64,000 bases of DNA, taken from the NCBI GenBank assembly GCA_963733915.1, contig CAVTEP010000008.1, forward strand, positions 1-64,000. Direction: 5' to 3'. The notes below the pieces were generated by a model, which saw only the letters and a list, made by a program, of their open reading frames with translations, searched no databases and was not told the DNA's origin. The translations under genes and the position numbers were made by a program. Below, piece after piece: positions 36,061 to 45,143 of this stretch. Origin of the DNA: Sulfomarinibacter sp963733915. GTDB lineage: Bacteria; Acidobacteriota; Thermoanaerobaculia; Thermoanaerobaculales; Sulfomarinibacteraceae. How positions within the stretch are numbered: the first letter of the stretch is position 1; every line of letters starts with the position of its first letter.

Positions 36061-36605
36061 ACCTTCGCGTAGTTTCCGTCGAGGGTGGCCAGGGTCGAGG
36101 CGTGGACCTCCGCCGCGTTGACGGTGGTGTCGCCGTACTTCAGGTCGCGGGTGGCGCAGGCATCTCCGATGACCACGCACTCGAAGCCCAGGTCGTAGGC
36201 GGCCCGGGTCGCCGCCTCGAGACACATGTGGGTCTGCATGCCCACGATCACCAGTCGCTCGACGCCGATCTCCTCGAGATACGCCAGCACCCGGGTGCCG
36301 TTGAAGCAGCTCACCTCGGTCTTGGTGAAGACCTTTTCGCCCTCGACCGGGGCGACGCTGGCGTGGATCGCGCCGCCCGGCTCGACGTCGTGCCGAACGT
36401 GGACCACCGGCCGCCCCGCGGCGCGAAACGCCGCCAGCACCCTCGCCGCGTTGGCGGCCGCGGCCTCGGGCTCGACCAGCGGCACCGCACCACCCGGGAA
36501 GTAGAAGTCCTGGATGTCGATGATCAGGAGCGCGGTCACAGGCTCGGATGCCAAACCCGGCGCCGCCAACGCGGCGCACACAACCAGGATCGAGAATGCT
36601 TTCAT
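36027..36605 (-). CDS. Exported isochorismatase-like cysteine hydrolase
   Basis: This intact 192-residue protein begins with a signal peptide (MKAFSILVVCAALAAPGLAS). The hydrolase core has the catalytic triad of the family: the aspartate in ALLIIDIQDFYFPGG, the lysine in VFTKTEVSCFNGT and the nucleophile in IVGMQTHMCLEAATRAAYDL. A DVEPGG stretch lies in the lid region. A periplasmic location is unusual for nicotinamidase-like enzymes. It lies eight bases after the trpB2 stop, so it is probably co-transcribed. The substrate is unknown. Confidence 0.8.
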   Translation of the reverse strand: MKAFSILVVCAALAAPGLASEPVTALLIIDIQDFYFPGGAVPLVEPEAAAANAARVLAAFRAAGRPVVHVRHDVEPGGAIHASVAPVEGEKVFTKTEVSCFNGTRVLAYLEEIGVERLVIVGMQTHMCLEAATRAAYDLGFECVVIGDACATRDLKYGDTTVNAAEVHASTLATLDGNYAKVVDTETFLGSQ

Positions 36606-36613
36606 GTCGTCTC

Positions 36614-37984
36614 CTACCCGGGCTTTGGCAAGCCCTCCATCACCGCGATCGAACGGGCCATGACCTCTGGCGGCAGCGGGTAGTTCTCGAGCTCGCCGGC
36701 AAAAAAGGCCTGGTAGCCGGCGAGGTCCATGAGACCGTGGCCCGAGTAGTTGAAGATGATCGTCTTCTCCTTGCCCTCTTCGGTCGCCCTCTTGGCCTCG
36801 TCGATGGCGGCGGCGATGGCGTGGCTGGTTTCGGGCGCCGGGATGATGCCCTCGGTGCGGGCAAAGAGGACCGCCGCCTCGTAGCACTCGAGCTGCGGGT
36901 AGGCGACCGGCGACATCAGCCCGGATTTGACACCGGCCGAGACCAGCGGCGACATGCCGTGGTAGCGCAGGCCACCGGCGTGGATGGCCGGCGGGATAAA
37001 GGCGTGGCCGAGCGAGTACATCGGCAGCAGCGGCGTCATCTTGGCCGTGTCGCCATGATCGTAGGCGTAGGGGGCCTTGGTCAGGGTCGGGCAGGCCTCG
37101 GGCTCGACCGGGATGATCTCGATCTCGGCGCCGTTGATCTTGTCGGCAACAAAGGGGAAGGAAAGACCGGCGAAGTTCGAGCCGCCGCCGGCGCAGCCGA
37201 TGACGATGTCCGGTTTGTCGATGCCGGCGATCGCGAGCTGCTTCTTGGCCTCGAGCCCGATGATGGTCTGGTGGAGCATGACGTGGTTGAGGACGCTGCC
37301 GAGCGAGTAGCGGGTGGTGCCCGAAGGATCGGTCACCGCGGCCTCGATGGCCTCGGAAATGGCGATGCCGAGGCTGCCGGGGGTATCCGGCATCTCGGCG
37401 AGGATGTTGCGTCCGGCCTGGGTCTCCGGCGACGGTGAGGGCACGCAGCGCGCGCCCCAGGTCTCCATCATCGTCTTGCGGAAGGGCTTCTGCTCGAAGC
37501 TCACCCGCACCATCCACACGTCGACCTTGATCCCGAGCAGCTGTCCGGCGTAGGCCAGGGCCGAGCCCCACTGCCCGGCGCCGGTCTCGGTGGTCAGCCG
37601 CTTGATCCCGAACTCCTTGTTGTACCAGGCCTGGGCGACGGCGGTGTTGGGCTTGTGGCTGCCCGCCGGCGACACGCTTTCGTCCTTGTAGAAGATCTTG
37701 GCCGGGGTCTTGAGGTGCTTTTCCAACGCAAAGGCGCGGCGCAGCGGCGACGGCCGCCAGCGGGCGTAGATCTCGAGGATCCCCTCGGGGATGTCGATCC
37801 AGCGCTCGGTCGACACCTCCTGCTCGATCAGGTTCATCGGGAAAACGGGCGCCAGGGCCTCGGGCCCGATCGGGTTGCCGTCAGGACCGAGCGGGGGAGG
37901 CGGCGGGTGTGGGAGGTCGGCGGCGAGGTTGTACCACTTTCGGGGCATTTCGCTGATCGGAAGGTCAATCCTCGGTTCGTTCAT
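36614..37984 (-). CDS. trpB2: TrpB2-type tryptophan synthase beta chain
   Basis: This intact 456-residue PLP enzyme has the longer N-terminus of the TrpB2 class (IPEGILEIYARWRPSPLRRA) and the PLP lysine in SPAGSHKPNTAVAQAWYN. Further marks are RLTTETGAGQWGSALA (catalytic Glu of TrpB), IVIGCAGGGSNFAGLSFPF (phosphate loop) and HAGGLRYHGMSPLVS. TrpB2 makes tryptophan from indole and serine, often without a TrpA partner; none is present here. The ATG at 37984 is the start. It is followed by the exported isochorismatase-like gene. Confidence 0.95.
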   Translation of the reverse strand: MNEPRIDLPISEMPRKWYNLAADLPHPPPPPLGPDGNPIGPEALAPVFPMNLIEQEVSTERWIDIPEGILEIYARWRPSPLRRAFALEKHLKTPAKIFYKDESVSPAGSHKPNTAVAQAWYNKEFGIKRLTTETGAGQWGSALAYAGQLLGIKVDVWMVRVSFEQKPFRKTMMETWGARCVPSPSPETQAGRNILAEMPDTPGSLGIAISEAIEAAVTDPSGTTRYSLGSVLNHVMLHQTIIGLEAKKQLAIAGIDKPDIVIGCAGGGSNFAGLSFPFVADKINGAEIEIIPVEPEACPTLTKAPYAYDHGDTAKMTPLLPMYSLGHAFIPPAIHAGGLRYHGMSPLVSAGVKSGLMSPVAYPQLECYEAAVLFARTEGIIPAPETSHAIAAAIDEAKRATEEGKEKTIIFNYSGHGLMDLAGYQAFFAGELENYPLPPEVMARSIAVMEGLPKPG

Positions 37985-38170
37985 CGGGGCGTCCTCCTTC
38001 GAAAATTCCGCTGTTCGTGATTCGCGACCCCAGCGGATTGAAGCCTGAATGATACCCCGACCTCCTCGCCGCCACCACTCACCGGGCGCACACCGCCACT
38101 CACCGATTTGCCCGTGACTCCGTTGCAAACGGAACCGATGCTGGACTCCGAAGAGCGAAAGGAGCCAACA

Positions 38171-38599
38171 ATGACATTTCATCACCATCACAGACTGGAC
38201 GGATGCGAGTGGTGCGAGGCCTGCAACGACCGCCAAGGCCTCTGGGGAGCCTTTTTCCTCGGGCTCGGGGTCTTCGCCTTGGGCGTGATTCTGATCCTCG
38301 ACAACTTCGGTGTGGTTGACGCCGGCTGGCTCTTAGCCTACTGGCCGATGTTGCTGATCATCCTCGGAATCAGCCACCTCGTGGGCCCCCGGTCGGCGCG
38401 AAAGTTGGGTTGGGGGCTGTCATGGATCGCGGTCGGTGCGATCATACTGCTCAACAACCTCGGCGTGATCGCCGTCGGCATCCAGGTACTGTGGCCGGTG
38501 GTCCTCGTGATCCTCGGCGCCAACCTGCTGTTGTGCGGCGCCGGAAGGCGGTTGGGTTGGTTCGAGCGGGAAGGGGGGAAAGATGACACAGAGAAATGA
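38171..38599 (+). CDS. DUF5668/LiaF-TM-like membrane protein
   Basis: The start at 38171 follows AAAGGAG and is preferred over an upstream ATG. The 142-residue protein begins MTFHHHHRLDGCEWCEACND, a His/Cys-rich head, then four hydrophobic segments (LWGAFFLGLGVFALGVILIL, WPMLLIILGISHLVG, LGWGLSWIAVGAIILLNNLG, VLWPVVLVILGANLLL), the paired-helix repeat of DUF5668 and LiaF transmembrane domains. The last 17 bases overlap the next gene, which has the same layout, so the two are probably made together. Confidence 0.75.
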   Translation: MTFHHHHRLDGCEWCEACNDRQGLWGAFFLGLGVFALGVILILDNFGVVDAGWLLAYWPMLLIILGISHLVGPRSARKLGWGLSWIAVGAIILLNNLGVIAVGIQVLWPVVLVILGANLLLCGAGRRLGWFEREGGKDDTEK

Positions 38600-39410
38600 C
38601 GACTCGGCGCGACGGGGAAGCGGCGACACGCGGCCCAAGCAGGACTCCTGCTGTCCCGATTGTGGTTCCTGGCGCCATGTGTCCTGCGGCGAGGACGGCT
38701 ACAAGGTTGCAGTCTTCGGCATCGGTGGAGGGGGCGGGAGGCGCGGATTCGGCACGGCGATCCTCGGCATCGGCGTTCTCGCCGCCGGGGCGATCCTCCT
38801 GCTCGACAACTTCGGCCTCACCGATGCCGAGAATCTCTTCGAATACTGGCCGGTCCTGCTGATCCTGGTCGGCATCAGTCACTTCGTGCGGCCGCAGGGT
38901 TCGCGCCGATACACGGCCGGATCCATTTTCATCTTTGTCGGCATGGTGATCCTCCTCTCCAATCTCGGTTTCATCAGCTTTGGAATCTGGGATCTGTGGC
39001 CGGTGATCCTGGTCATCGCCGGTCTGAGCCTGATCTTGAAGCCGTTCCGCCGGCGGGGGGTCAATATCAGCGATGACTCTGGTGTTTTCGAGGCGACGGC
39101 GATCCTCGGCGGAGCGAACCGTCGGCTCTCGGCCGCCAACTTCCAGGGTGGTGATGCCATTGCGATCATGGGCGGCTGCGAGATCGACCTCAGGGATTGC
39201 GGATCCGAGGGCGGGCCGGCCGAGATCGACACCTTTGCGTTCTGGGGCGGTGTCGAGATCCGGGTCCCCGAGGATTGGGAGGTCCAGGTCAAAGGCCTCG
39301 CCATCCTGGGTGGGTACGGTGACGAGACCCGCACTCTCAAGGGGGAGGGCCGCAAGGTCCTGGTCATCACCGGCACCGCGATCATGGGCGGGGTGGAGAT
39401 CAAAAATTGA
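38583..39410 (+). CDS. LiaF-like membrane protein with C-terminal cell-wall-response domain
   Basis: The 275-residue protein has a short Cys-rich head (CCPDCGSWRHVSCGE), four hydrophobic helices with the WPVLLILVGISHFV repeat, and a beta-helix-like C-terminus with repeating GG turns: ATAILGGANRRLSAANFQGG, FAFWGGVEIRVPEDWEVQVK, ITGTAIMGGVEIKN. This is the DUF1707/LiaF C-terminal type that in Firmicutes restrains the LiaS kinase. Here a LytS-type kinase and LytTR regulator follow. It overlaps the previous gene by 17 bases. Confidence 0.8.
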   Translation: MTQRNDDSARRGSGDTRPKQDSCCPDCGSWRHVSCGEDGYKVAVFGIGGGGGRRGFGTAILGIGVLAAGAILLLDNFGLTDAENLFEYWPVLLILVGISHFVRPQGSRRYTAGSIFIFVGMVILLSNLGFISFGIWDLWPVILVIAGLSLILKPFRRRGVNISDDSGVFEATAILGGANRRLSAANFQGGDAIAIMGGCEIDLRDCGSEGGPAEIDTFAFWGGVEIRVPEDWEVQVKGLAILGGYGDETRTLKGEGRKVLVITGTAIMGGVEIKN

Positions 39411-39472
39411 ACGCGAGTACCACGCGAACATGGGGTGCCACCGGCGACGCCCTTCCGGGCGGGGGGGTGGAA

Positions 39473-39507
39473 CGTTCAAACGTTCAAACGTTCAAACGTT
39501 ATAACGT
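39473..39507. repeat. AACGTT-based short tandem repeat
   Basis: Four CGTTCAAA/CGTTATAA-type copies with an AACGTT palindromic core lie between the LiaF-like gene and the histidine kinase. Confidence 0.75.
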
Positions 39508-39544
39508 CACATCGCATGCGAAATCTGCCTCGCCGGTGATTTGA

Positions 39545-40636
39545 GTGCACCCCATCCTCGCCTCCCGTCGCTACCTCGCCCTCTATTTGATGGCGTGGCT
39601 GCCGGTGATCGCGCTGCTGACCGTGGCGATGGTCCTGACCGGTTGGGGCGGCTGGTTGCAGTCGCTGCTCTTCGTCTTTCCAATGGTTGTGGTCTACGCG
39701 TTCCTCTGCCTCTCTGCCTGGTACCCCTGCCGGGCCTTGCCGATGAGCGACGAACGGGCCGAGACGGCCCTGGTGACGCACATCGCCGCTGCAGCCCTGT
39801 CGGCCGTGCTCTGGGTTGCGATGGCGTGGTTGCTGGCCGGGGGCTTCGAGCGGTCAACCCTCTATGCCGGACGGACGGAGCTCACGGCCGAGCACACGGG
39901 GATCATCTTCATCGCCGGCTTGCTGTTGTACCTGCTGTCCGTCGCCATCCACTACCTCTTTGCCGCAGCGGAGGCTTCGCGCGAAGCGGAGCGCCGGGCG
40001 CTCGGAGCCGAGGTGGCGGCCCGCGACGCCGAGCTCCAGGCATTGAAAGCTCAGCTCAACCCGCATTTTCTCTTCAACAGCCTCAACTCGGTCGCCTCTT
40101 TGGCCGCGACCGACCCGAACGGTGCGCGCGACATGTGCATCCAGCTCGGCGACTACCTGCGGGGCACTCTCAAGGGCGGATCAGATCTGCTGCCCCTCGA
40201 AGAGGAGCTGGCGCAGGTGCGGAGGTTTCTGCGGGTGGAATCGGTCCGCTTTGGCGACAGGTTGCGGGTGGTGGAGGAGTTCGACAACCGGTGTCTGGCC
40301 ATGCGGGTGCCGCCCCTGCTCCTCCAACCGTTGGTCGAGAACGCCCTCAAGCACGGCATTGCCGAGCTGGTGGAGGGTGGCGAGATTCGGATCGGCGGCC
40401 GATGCAGCGCTGATCGATTGACAGTGTGGGTCGAGAACCCTTTTGATCCGGAGAGCCGCCCGCAATCCGGGGCGGGAGTCGGCCTGGCTAACGTCCGGCA
40501 TCGGCTCGAGAACGTCTTCGGCGACGAGGCAAGGCTCCGGAGCAGCCGGTCCGGTGCGGTGTACCGGGCCGAGGTCGTGATCCCGGTTGCGACAGCCGAC
40601 GGTGCTGCTGAACGGAAGGACGATTCTGATGGCTGA
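39545..40636 (+). CDS. LytS/YehU-type sensor histidine kinase
   Basis: A GTG opens an intact 363-residue kinase. The N-terminus has four hydrophobic helices (LYLMAWLPVIALLTVAMVL, LLFVFPMVVVYAFLCL, a third near residue 83 and FIAGLLLYLLSVAIHYLFA). Then a short coiled coil leads to the His_kinase domain LKAQLNPHFLFNSLNSVASL, in which the His of NPHFLFN is phosphorylated. The ATP-binding part includes RVPPLLLQPLVENALKHGIA (N box) and GAGVGLANVRHRLENVFG. It overlaps the response regulator by eight bases. Confidence 0.9.
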   Translation: MHPILASRRYLALYLMAWLPVIALLTVAMVLTGWGGWLQSLLFVFPMVVVYAFLCLSAWYPCRALPMSDERAETALVTHIAAAALSAVLWVAMAWLLAGGFERSTLYAGRTELTAEHTGIIFIAGLLLYLLSVAIHYLFAAAEASREAERRALGAEVAARDAELQALKAQLNPHFLFNSLNSVASLAATDPNGARDMCIQLGDYLRGTLKGGSDLLPLEEELAQVRRFLRVESVRFGDRLRVVEEFDNRCLAMRVPPLLLQPLVENALKHGIAELVEGGEIRIGGRCSADRLTVWVENPFDPESRPQSGAGVGLANVRHRLENVFGDEARLRSSRSGAVYRAEVVIPVATADGAAERKDDSDG

Positions 40637-41375
40637 CGACCTGAGAGTAATCCTGGTCGACGACGAAGAGCCGGCGCGACGGCTGCTGCGCGAGTATCTC
40701 GAGGGAATTCCCAAGGTCTCGATCGTTGCAGAGTGTGGCAACGGTTTCGAGGCGGTCAAGGCTGTGGCCGAGCACGATCCGGATCTGATGCTGCTCGACA
40801 TCCAGATGCCCAAGCTCGACGGTTTCGAGGTGGTCGAGCTCCTCGAACAAGAACTGCCAATCATCTTCATCACGGCCCACGACGAACACGCCCTGCGCGC
40901 TTTCGAGGTGCACGCGGTGGACTACCTTCTCAAACCACACAGCGCCGAACGGTTGGCCGAAGCCCTGGAGCGCGCGCGTGAACGGATCGGACGAGGAGAA
41001 GAGATGCCGCCACTCGAGGACGTGGCGGCCGCGGCGCGACCGGATCGGGAGCCACTCGAACGAATCCTGGTCCGTGACAGCAGCGAGGTCAGGGTCATCC
41101 CCGCCGAGGAGGTCGACTACATCGAGGCGCGCGACGACACGGTCGCGATCCACGTCGGCGGCGCCACCCACCTCAAGGCGCGACGGCTTTCAACCCTCGA
41201 GGAGCGGCTCGACCCGAAGCGTTTCATCCGCGTCCACCGTTCGTTCATCATCAACATCGACCGCCTGCGCAGCATCGAGCTCTACGCCAAGGACAGTCGC
41301 ATCGCGATCCTCGCGGACGGCGCCAAGGTGCCGGTCAGCCGGTCGGGCTATTCCCGCCTCCGTGAATTGTTGTAG
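40629..41375 (+). CDS. LytTR-family response regulator
   Basis: The ATG at 40629 lies inside the kinase gene. The 248-residue protein has an N-terminal receiver domain (VILVDDEEPARRLLREYLEG, phospho-acceptor Asp in LMLLDIQMPKLDGFEVVELL, IIFITAHDEHALRAFE, VDYLLKPHS) and a C-terminal LytTR DNA-binding domain (ILVRDSSEVRVIPAEEVDYI, FIRVHRSFIINIDRLRSIEL). LytTR regulators bind pairs of short direct repeats; I did not find a clear pair nearby. Together with the kinase and the upstream LiaF-like genes it suggests control of an envelope-stress response. Confidence 0.9.
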   Translation: MADDLRVILVDDEEPARRLLREYLEGIPKVSIVAECGNGFEAVKAVAEHDPDLMLLDIQMPKLDGFEVVELLEQELPIIFITAHDEHALRAFEVHAVDYLLKPHSAERLAEALERARERIGRGEEMPPLEDVAAAARPDREPLERILVRDSSEVRVIPAEEVDYIEARDDTVAIHVGGATHLKARRLSTLEERLDPKRFIRVHRSFIINIDRLRSIELYAKDSRIAILADGAKVPVSRSGYSRLRELL

Positions 41376-41389
41376 TCACCAACTCTTCC

Positions 41390-41530
41390 CGAGGAGGCAG
41401 AGGGGAAAAGGGGAAAAGGGGAAAAGGAGGCCACCCACCCTCCCCGAGGAGGCAGAGGGGAAAAGGGGAAAAGGGGAAAGGGGAAAGGGGACCACCCATC
41501 CTCCCCTCTGCGCCTTTTCTCCTTTTCTCC
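41390..41530. repeat. GAGGCAGAGGGGAAAAGGGG low-complexity repeat
   Basis: Two copies of GAGGAGGCAGAGG, each followed by a run of GGGGAAAA units, lie between the response regulator and the TerB-like gene. The second ends in a CT-rich stretch, so the two strands can partly pair. Related blocks occur at 46033, 60000, 62334 and 62690. Confidence 0.7.
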
Positions 41531-41620
41531 CTTTCTGGTGCGGGCGCGGAGGGTGGCGATGACGATGCCGGCGCCGGGCTGCTATCCTGTTGTCATCGGT
41601 GGTGCGAAAGGAGTGCTGCG

Positions 41621-42013
41621 GTGTTTTTGAACCTGTTGGACAAGGATGAAAAGCTGGCCTTCGCCGAGCTGGCGGAGAAGATGGTCGAGGCCGACGGCCT
41701 GGTCATCGGGCGTGAGACGGCGGCGGTGGCGGCGCTCAAGGCCGAGATGGGGCTGACCGGCGCGGCCGGCAGCGGCCGCAGCGTGGACGAGCTGGCCGGC
41801 ATCTTCAAGGGCCGGCGCTCGAAAATGGCGGCGCTGCTCGAGCTGATGGGCCTCGCCTACTCGGACACCAGCTTTGCCTTTGGCGAGGAGTCGCTGGTAA
41901 ATGCAATCGCCAACCGCATGGCGGTCACTCCGGACGAGCTGCACGCCGTCGAGACCTGGGTCAAGGAGCACGTCAATCTCGTGCGGCGGGCCCTGATCAT
42001 GATGCGCGAGTGA
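41621..42013 (+). CDS. TerB-like domain protein
   Basis: The GTG at 41621 begins an intact 130-residue all-helical protein: FLNLLDKDEKLAFAELAEKM, VEADGLVIGRETAAVAALKA, FAFGEESLVNAIANRMAV. The Asp-rich early part (DKDEK, VEADGLV) is like TerB/DjlA-type acid helices that bind metal in tellurite-resistance and related proteins. No function is assigned. It lies 29 bases before the next gene and is probably co-transcribed. Confidence 0.65.
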   Translation: MFLNLLDKDEKLAFAELAEKMVEADGLVIGRETAAVAALKAEMGLTGAAGSGRSVDELAGIFKGRRSKMAALLELMGLAYSDTSFAFGEESLVNAIANRMAVTPDELHAVETWVKEHVNLVRRALIMMRE

Positions 42014-42042
42014 GCTTCGTTTTCAACCGGGAGGCGTGAACG

Positions 42043-43418
42043 GTGTCCGATGAACACATCGAAGGACTGATCTCGACCTACTGGCGGGATTCAGCGGAAA
42101 GCCTCACCGGTCTCGATCCCGGCGACCACGCACGTCTCAACACCGCCGACGGCGCCGTCGATACGGTCTGGGACCGGCACGTCTTCGACCACGCGGCCAC
42201 CTTCGGTGGCGCCGAGATCGGCTACGCCCGCGCCCTCTCGGCCGCGATTCTCGGACGACTGCTCGGCGTCGAGTATGCGGCCCTGGTGTCGGTCGTCGGC
42301 AGCGAGATCCCGGAGACCGGGCACGCTGATCTCGACGAGGGATTGCAGCGGGCCCGACAGGAGGCGCTCGACACGTTTTCGGGCGATCTGCTCGGACCCG
42401 TCCGGGTGGACGACCGCCTCGTCTATGCCAAGCCCATGCTGCTCGACAGCCCGGTGCCGATCGGCGCCGTGGTGCTCGCCACGCGCGAGCCTCTCGAGCC
42501 GCGTCAAGAGAGGCTCCTCGACGGGTTCCTCAGAAATCTCGACACCCGGCTCGATTTGGCCGAGGAGCTGCTCAAGCTGCGGCGGCGCAACCTCGATCTG
42601 GAATTCGAGCTCAAGAAGCTCAAGGGCGAGATCACGGCGCCGGAGCCGGTGGGGCGGGTCAGAAAGGCGGCCATCCCGGAGGACGTCGAGACATCGATGG
42701 CCGAAGTCGCAAAGGCCGTCCCGACCTTCGAGCTTTTCGGCGTGCGATTGGCCGGCGAGCACTTCGCCGAGTTTTGCCGCTCGTTTGACTCGCTCACGGA
42801 CGCCTATCTGAAGATCCTCGAAAAGGCCGACAACCTCTACCTCGACGTGCCCAGCGGCGTCGATGCCAAGGACGACAGCAAGCTCGCGGCGCCCTACCTC
42901 AGGCTGCTCGAGATCATGGGTTCCCTGCGAGGGGCGTCGCGGCTCCTCTTCCAAATCACCGCCGAGGAGCTGGCGCCCTACAACATCGGCGGACGCGCGC
43001 CCACCTTTGCCGATCTGACCCGCATCGCGAAGGCCAAGACCGAGGACGAGACGACCCAGCACATCCTCGAGATCATGAACGACCAGGGCGAGGACGCCGA
43101 GCTCGAGGCCCTGGCGGCGCGGAGCCATCCCTACGAGTTCCGGGCGGCGAACACCGGCGAGGTCTTTGCGCTGCTCGCCCTCCACCAGACCCTCAAGAAG
43201 GCAAAGCCCGAGAGCTTTCAAAGAGACAGCCGCTCGATCCTCGACGGCGCTGCGCAGGCTACCAGGCGGCGAAGGCCTACCTCCTCGCCTACGATCGGTT
43301 CGAGGACGTGCCCCTCAGGGGTGTGGACCGCACCCAATCCCCGGACGCCGAAAAGCTGCTGCTCTACCGCGAGAAAGCGCCGGGCTTCGGTGTGTGGCTG
43401 GCGGCGTTGAGCGGCTAG
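42043..43418 (+). CDS. Conserved hypothetical protein with central coiled coil (one indel)
   Basis: A GTG starts a protein of about 458 residues that I do not recognise. The first 170 residues look globular (GGAEIGYARALSAAILGRLL, VRVDDRLVYAKPMLLDSPVP) and resemble a GAF-like sensor in composition. A charged coiled coil follows (LDLAEELLKLRRRNLDLEFE), then an all-helical C-terminal part. One indel near 43250 shifts the frame; with it restored the end reads YLLAYDRFEDVPLRGVDRTQ and stops at 43418. The gene follows the TerB-like gene closely. Confidence 0.6.
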
Positions 43419-43439
43419 CCCGCTGAGCTCAGCGGACTG

Positions 43440-44800
43440 TCACTCGACGACGACCCGCGCGATATCTCCCCTGAACTTCCAGGCGACGCGTGCGAGCAGG
43501 ATAACTGCCACGGCACCGAGACCCACGACCAATCCCCACCACAGACCCGGTAGGCCCGTAGCCGAGCCTGAAGGCGAGAACGAGGCTGGTCGGCAGACCG
43601 ATGAACCAGAAACCGACGATGTTGATAACCAGGGGCGCCCGGGTATCCCCGGCCCCGCGCAGGACGCCGGCCGACACCACCTGGAGGCCGTCAAATATCT
43701 GGAAAAAACCGGCGATGGGTATCAGCAGCACGGCCAGCACCACGACCTCCTCGACCGAGGTGTAGGCCGTAGCCAGGAACCGGGGCGCGCCGATGAAGAG
43801 GGCGGCCATCAACGACATGAAGCCGGCGCCGATCAGGAGGCCGGCGGCGGCGGCGCGGCGGGCGCCGCTGGAATCAGCGGCGCCGACTGCCCGCCCGACA
43901 AGGACCGCGGCCGCAGAAGAGACGCCGAGCGGCACCATGAAGGTCAGTGACGCGAGGTTGATGGCGACCTGGTGGGCCGCCATCTGCACGGTTCCGAGGC
44001 CACCCATGAGGAGGGCGATCGACCGCAAACGCCACCAGCTCGAGCTGGACCTGAAACCCGATCGGCGTGCCGAGGCGCACGGTCCGCCACAGCGGTTGCA
44101 GACGAAGCACGGCGCGGTCAAAACGGCCGAGCAGTGGCGCCAGGTCACGGCGCGCCATGATCAACAGCACGACAAACAGCAACGTTCGCGCAGCGGTGGT
44201 CGCCCACGCCGAACCCAAGGGTCCCAGCCGGGGAATGGGCCCGGCTCCGAAGACCAGCGCCCAGTCGGCGACCAGGTTGAAGAGGTTGACGACGACGATC
44301 GTGATCACCATCGGCCGCAAACGACCCATCGCCTGCAGGGACTGCCGCAGCACGATGAAACCGTAGAACGGGAGCAGACCGGGGATGCAGATCCAGACGT
44401 AGGCCGCGGCGATCGGCACCGTTTCCGGGGGTTGGCGCAGAATGGTCAACACCGTCTCGACCGGCATCAGGAGCAGGGTGCTCGGCACCATCAGAGCGAT
44501 CGCGACTACCATGCCCCGTTGCACCGAAAGGCGGATGGCGTCCTCGTCGCCGGCGCCGACCGCCTGCGCCACCAGTGGATCGAGGGCCAGCAGCATCCCG
44601 ATCCCGAAGGACGACACTGCCATCACTGCGACGTGTCCGAGGGCGACCGCGGCCAAGGCCTCGGAGGACAGATGACCGACGACCATCGTGTCGACGACGC
44701 CGAGCAGCATCATCCCCACCTGGACCACAACCACCGGCAGGGCGAGCCGGATCATCGCCTCGAGGTCGCGACGGCTGGGGAGCTCGAATGGACGCGTCAT
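43440..44800 (-). CDS. MATE family efflux transporter (two indels)
   Basis: The ATG at 44800 starts MTRPFELPSRRDLEAMIRLA. Twelve hydrophobic segments follow in the MATE order: ALPVVVVQVGMMLLGVVDTM, VVGHLSSEALAAVALGH, FYGFIVLRQSLQAMGRLRPM, PLGSAWATTAARTLLF, and after an indel near 44028 GTVQMAAHQVAINLASLTFM, VPLGVSSAAAVLVGRAVGAA, IFDGLQVVSAGVLRGAGDTR. A second indel near 43555 leads to the last helix. Restored length is about 455 residues. It exports cationic or multidrug compounds in exchange for Na+ or H+. Confidence 0.85.
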
Positions 44801-44837
44801 GGTCGTTCTTCCGCGGCGGGAGGATAGCAGGCCGCGG

Positions 44838-45004
44838 GCGAATTCGGAATTCGGAATTCGGATGGATTCGAGGAATTAGGAATGCCGCCCGCCCACCGCA
44901 CTGAATTCTCAGTTCTCAATTCTCAATTTTGAATTCCCATTCCCCCCAACCGGATTGGGGAGGATGGGCGGGAATTGAGAATTGAGAATTCAGAATTGAG
45001 AATT
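44838..45004. repeat. GAATTCG repeat followed by a long AT-rich inverted repeat
   Basis: Three GAATTCG units lie at 44839-44862. Then an inverted repeat follows with arms 44901-44949 and 44955-45004, rich in TTCTCAATTCTCAA on one side and TTGAGAATTGAGAA on the other, with CCCCCCAA/TTGGGG near the centre. It can form a hairpin of about 45 base pairs with mismatches. It sits between convergent or divergent gene ends of the MATE and phosphoesterase genes. Confidence 0.75.
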
Positions 45005-45143
45005 GCAGATTTGCCACATCAGACTCGCTCGACCCGCGTGCGGGGCTGAACAATTGCCGACTGATGCGAATGAACCGCTCATTTGCTATAGGGTGGTGGT
45101 GGCGACATATTTGTATGGCACCCGCGACGGTTGAGGAGAAGGC

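Noticed and set aside
36614..38236. Longer TrpB2 start at 38236
   Set aside because: The extra 84 residues have no similarity to TrpB2 N-termini; MNEPRIDLPISEMPRKWYNL at 37984 is the normal start.
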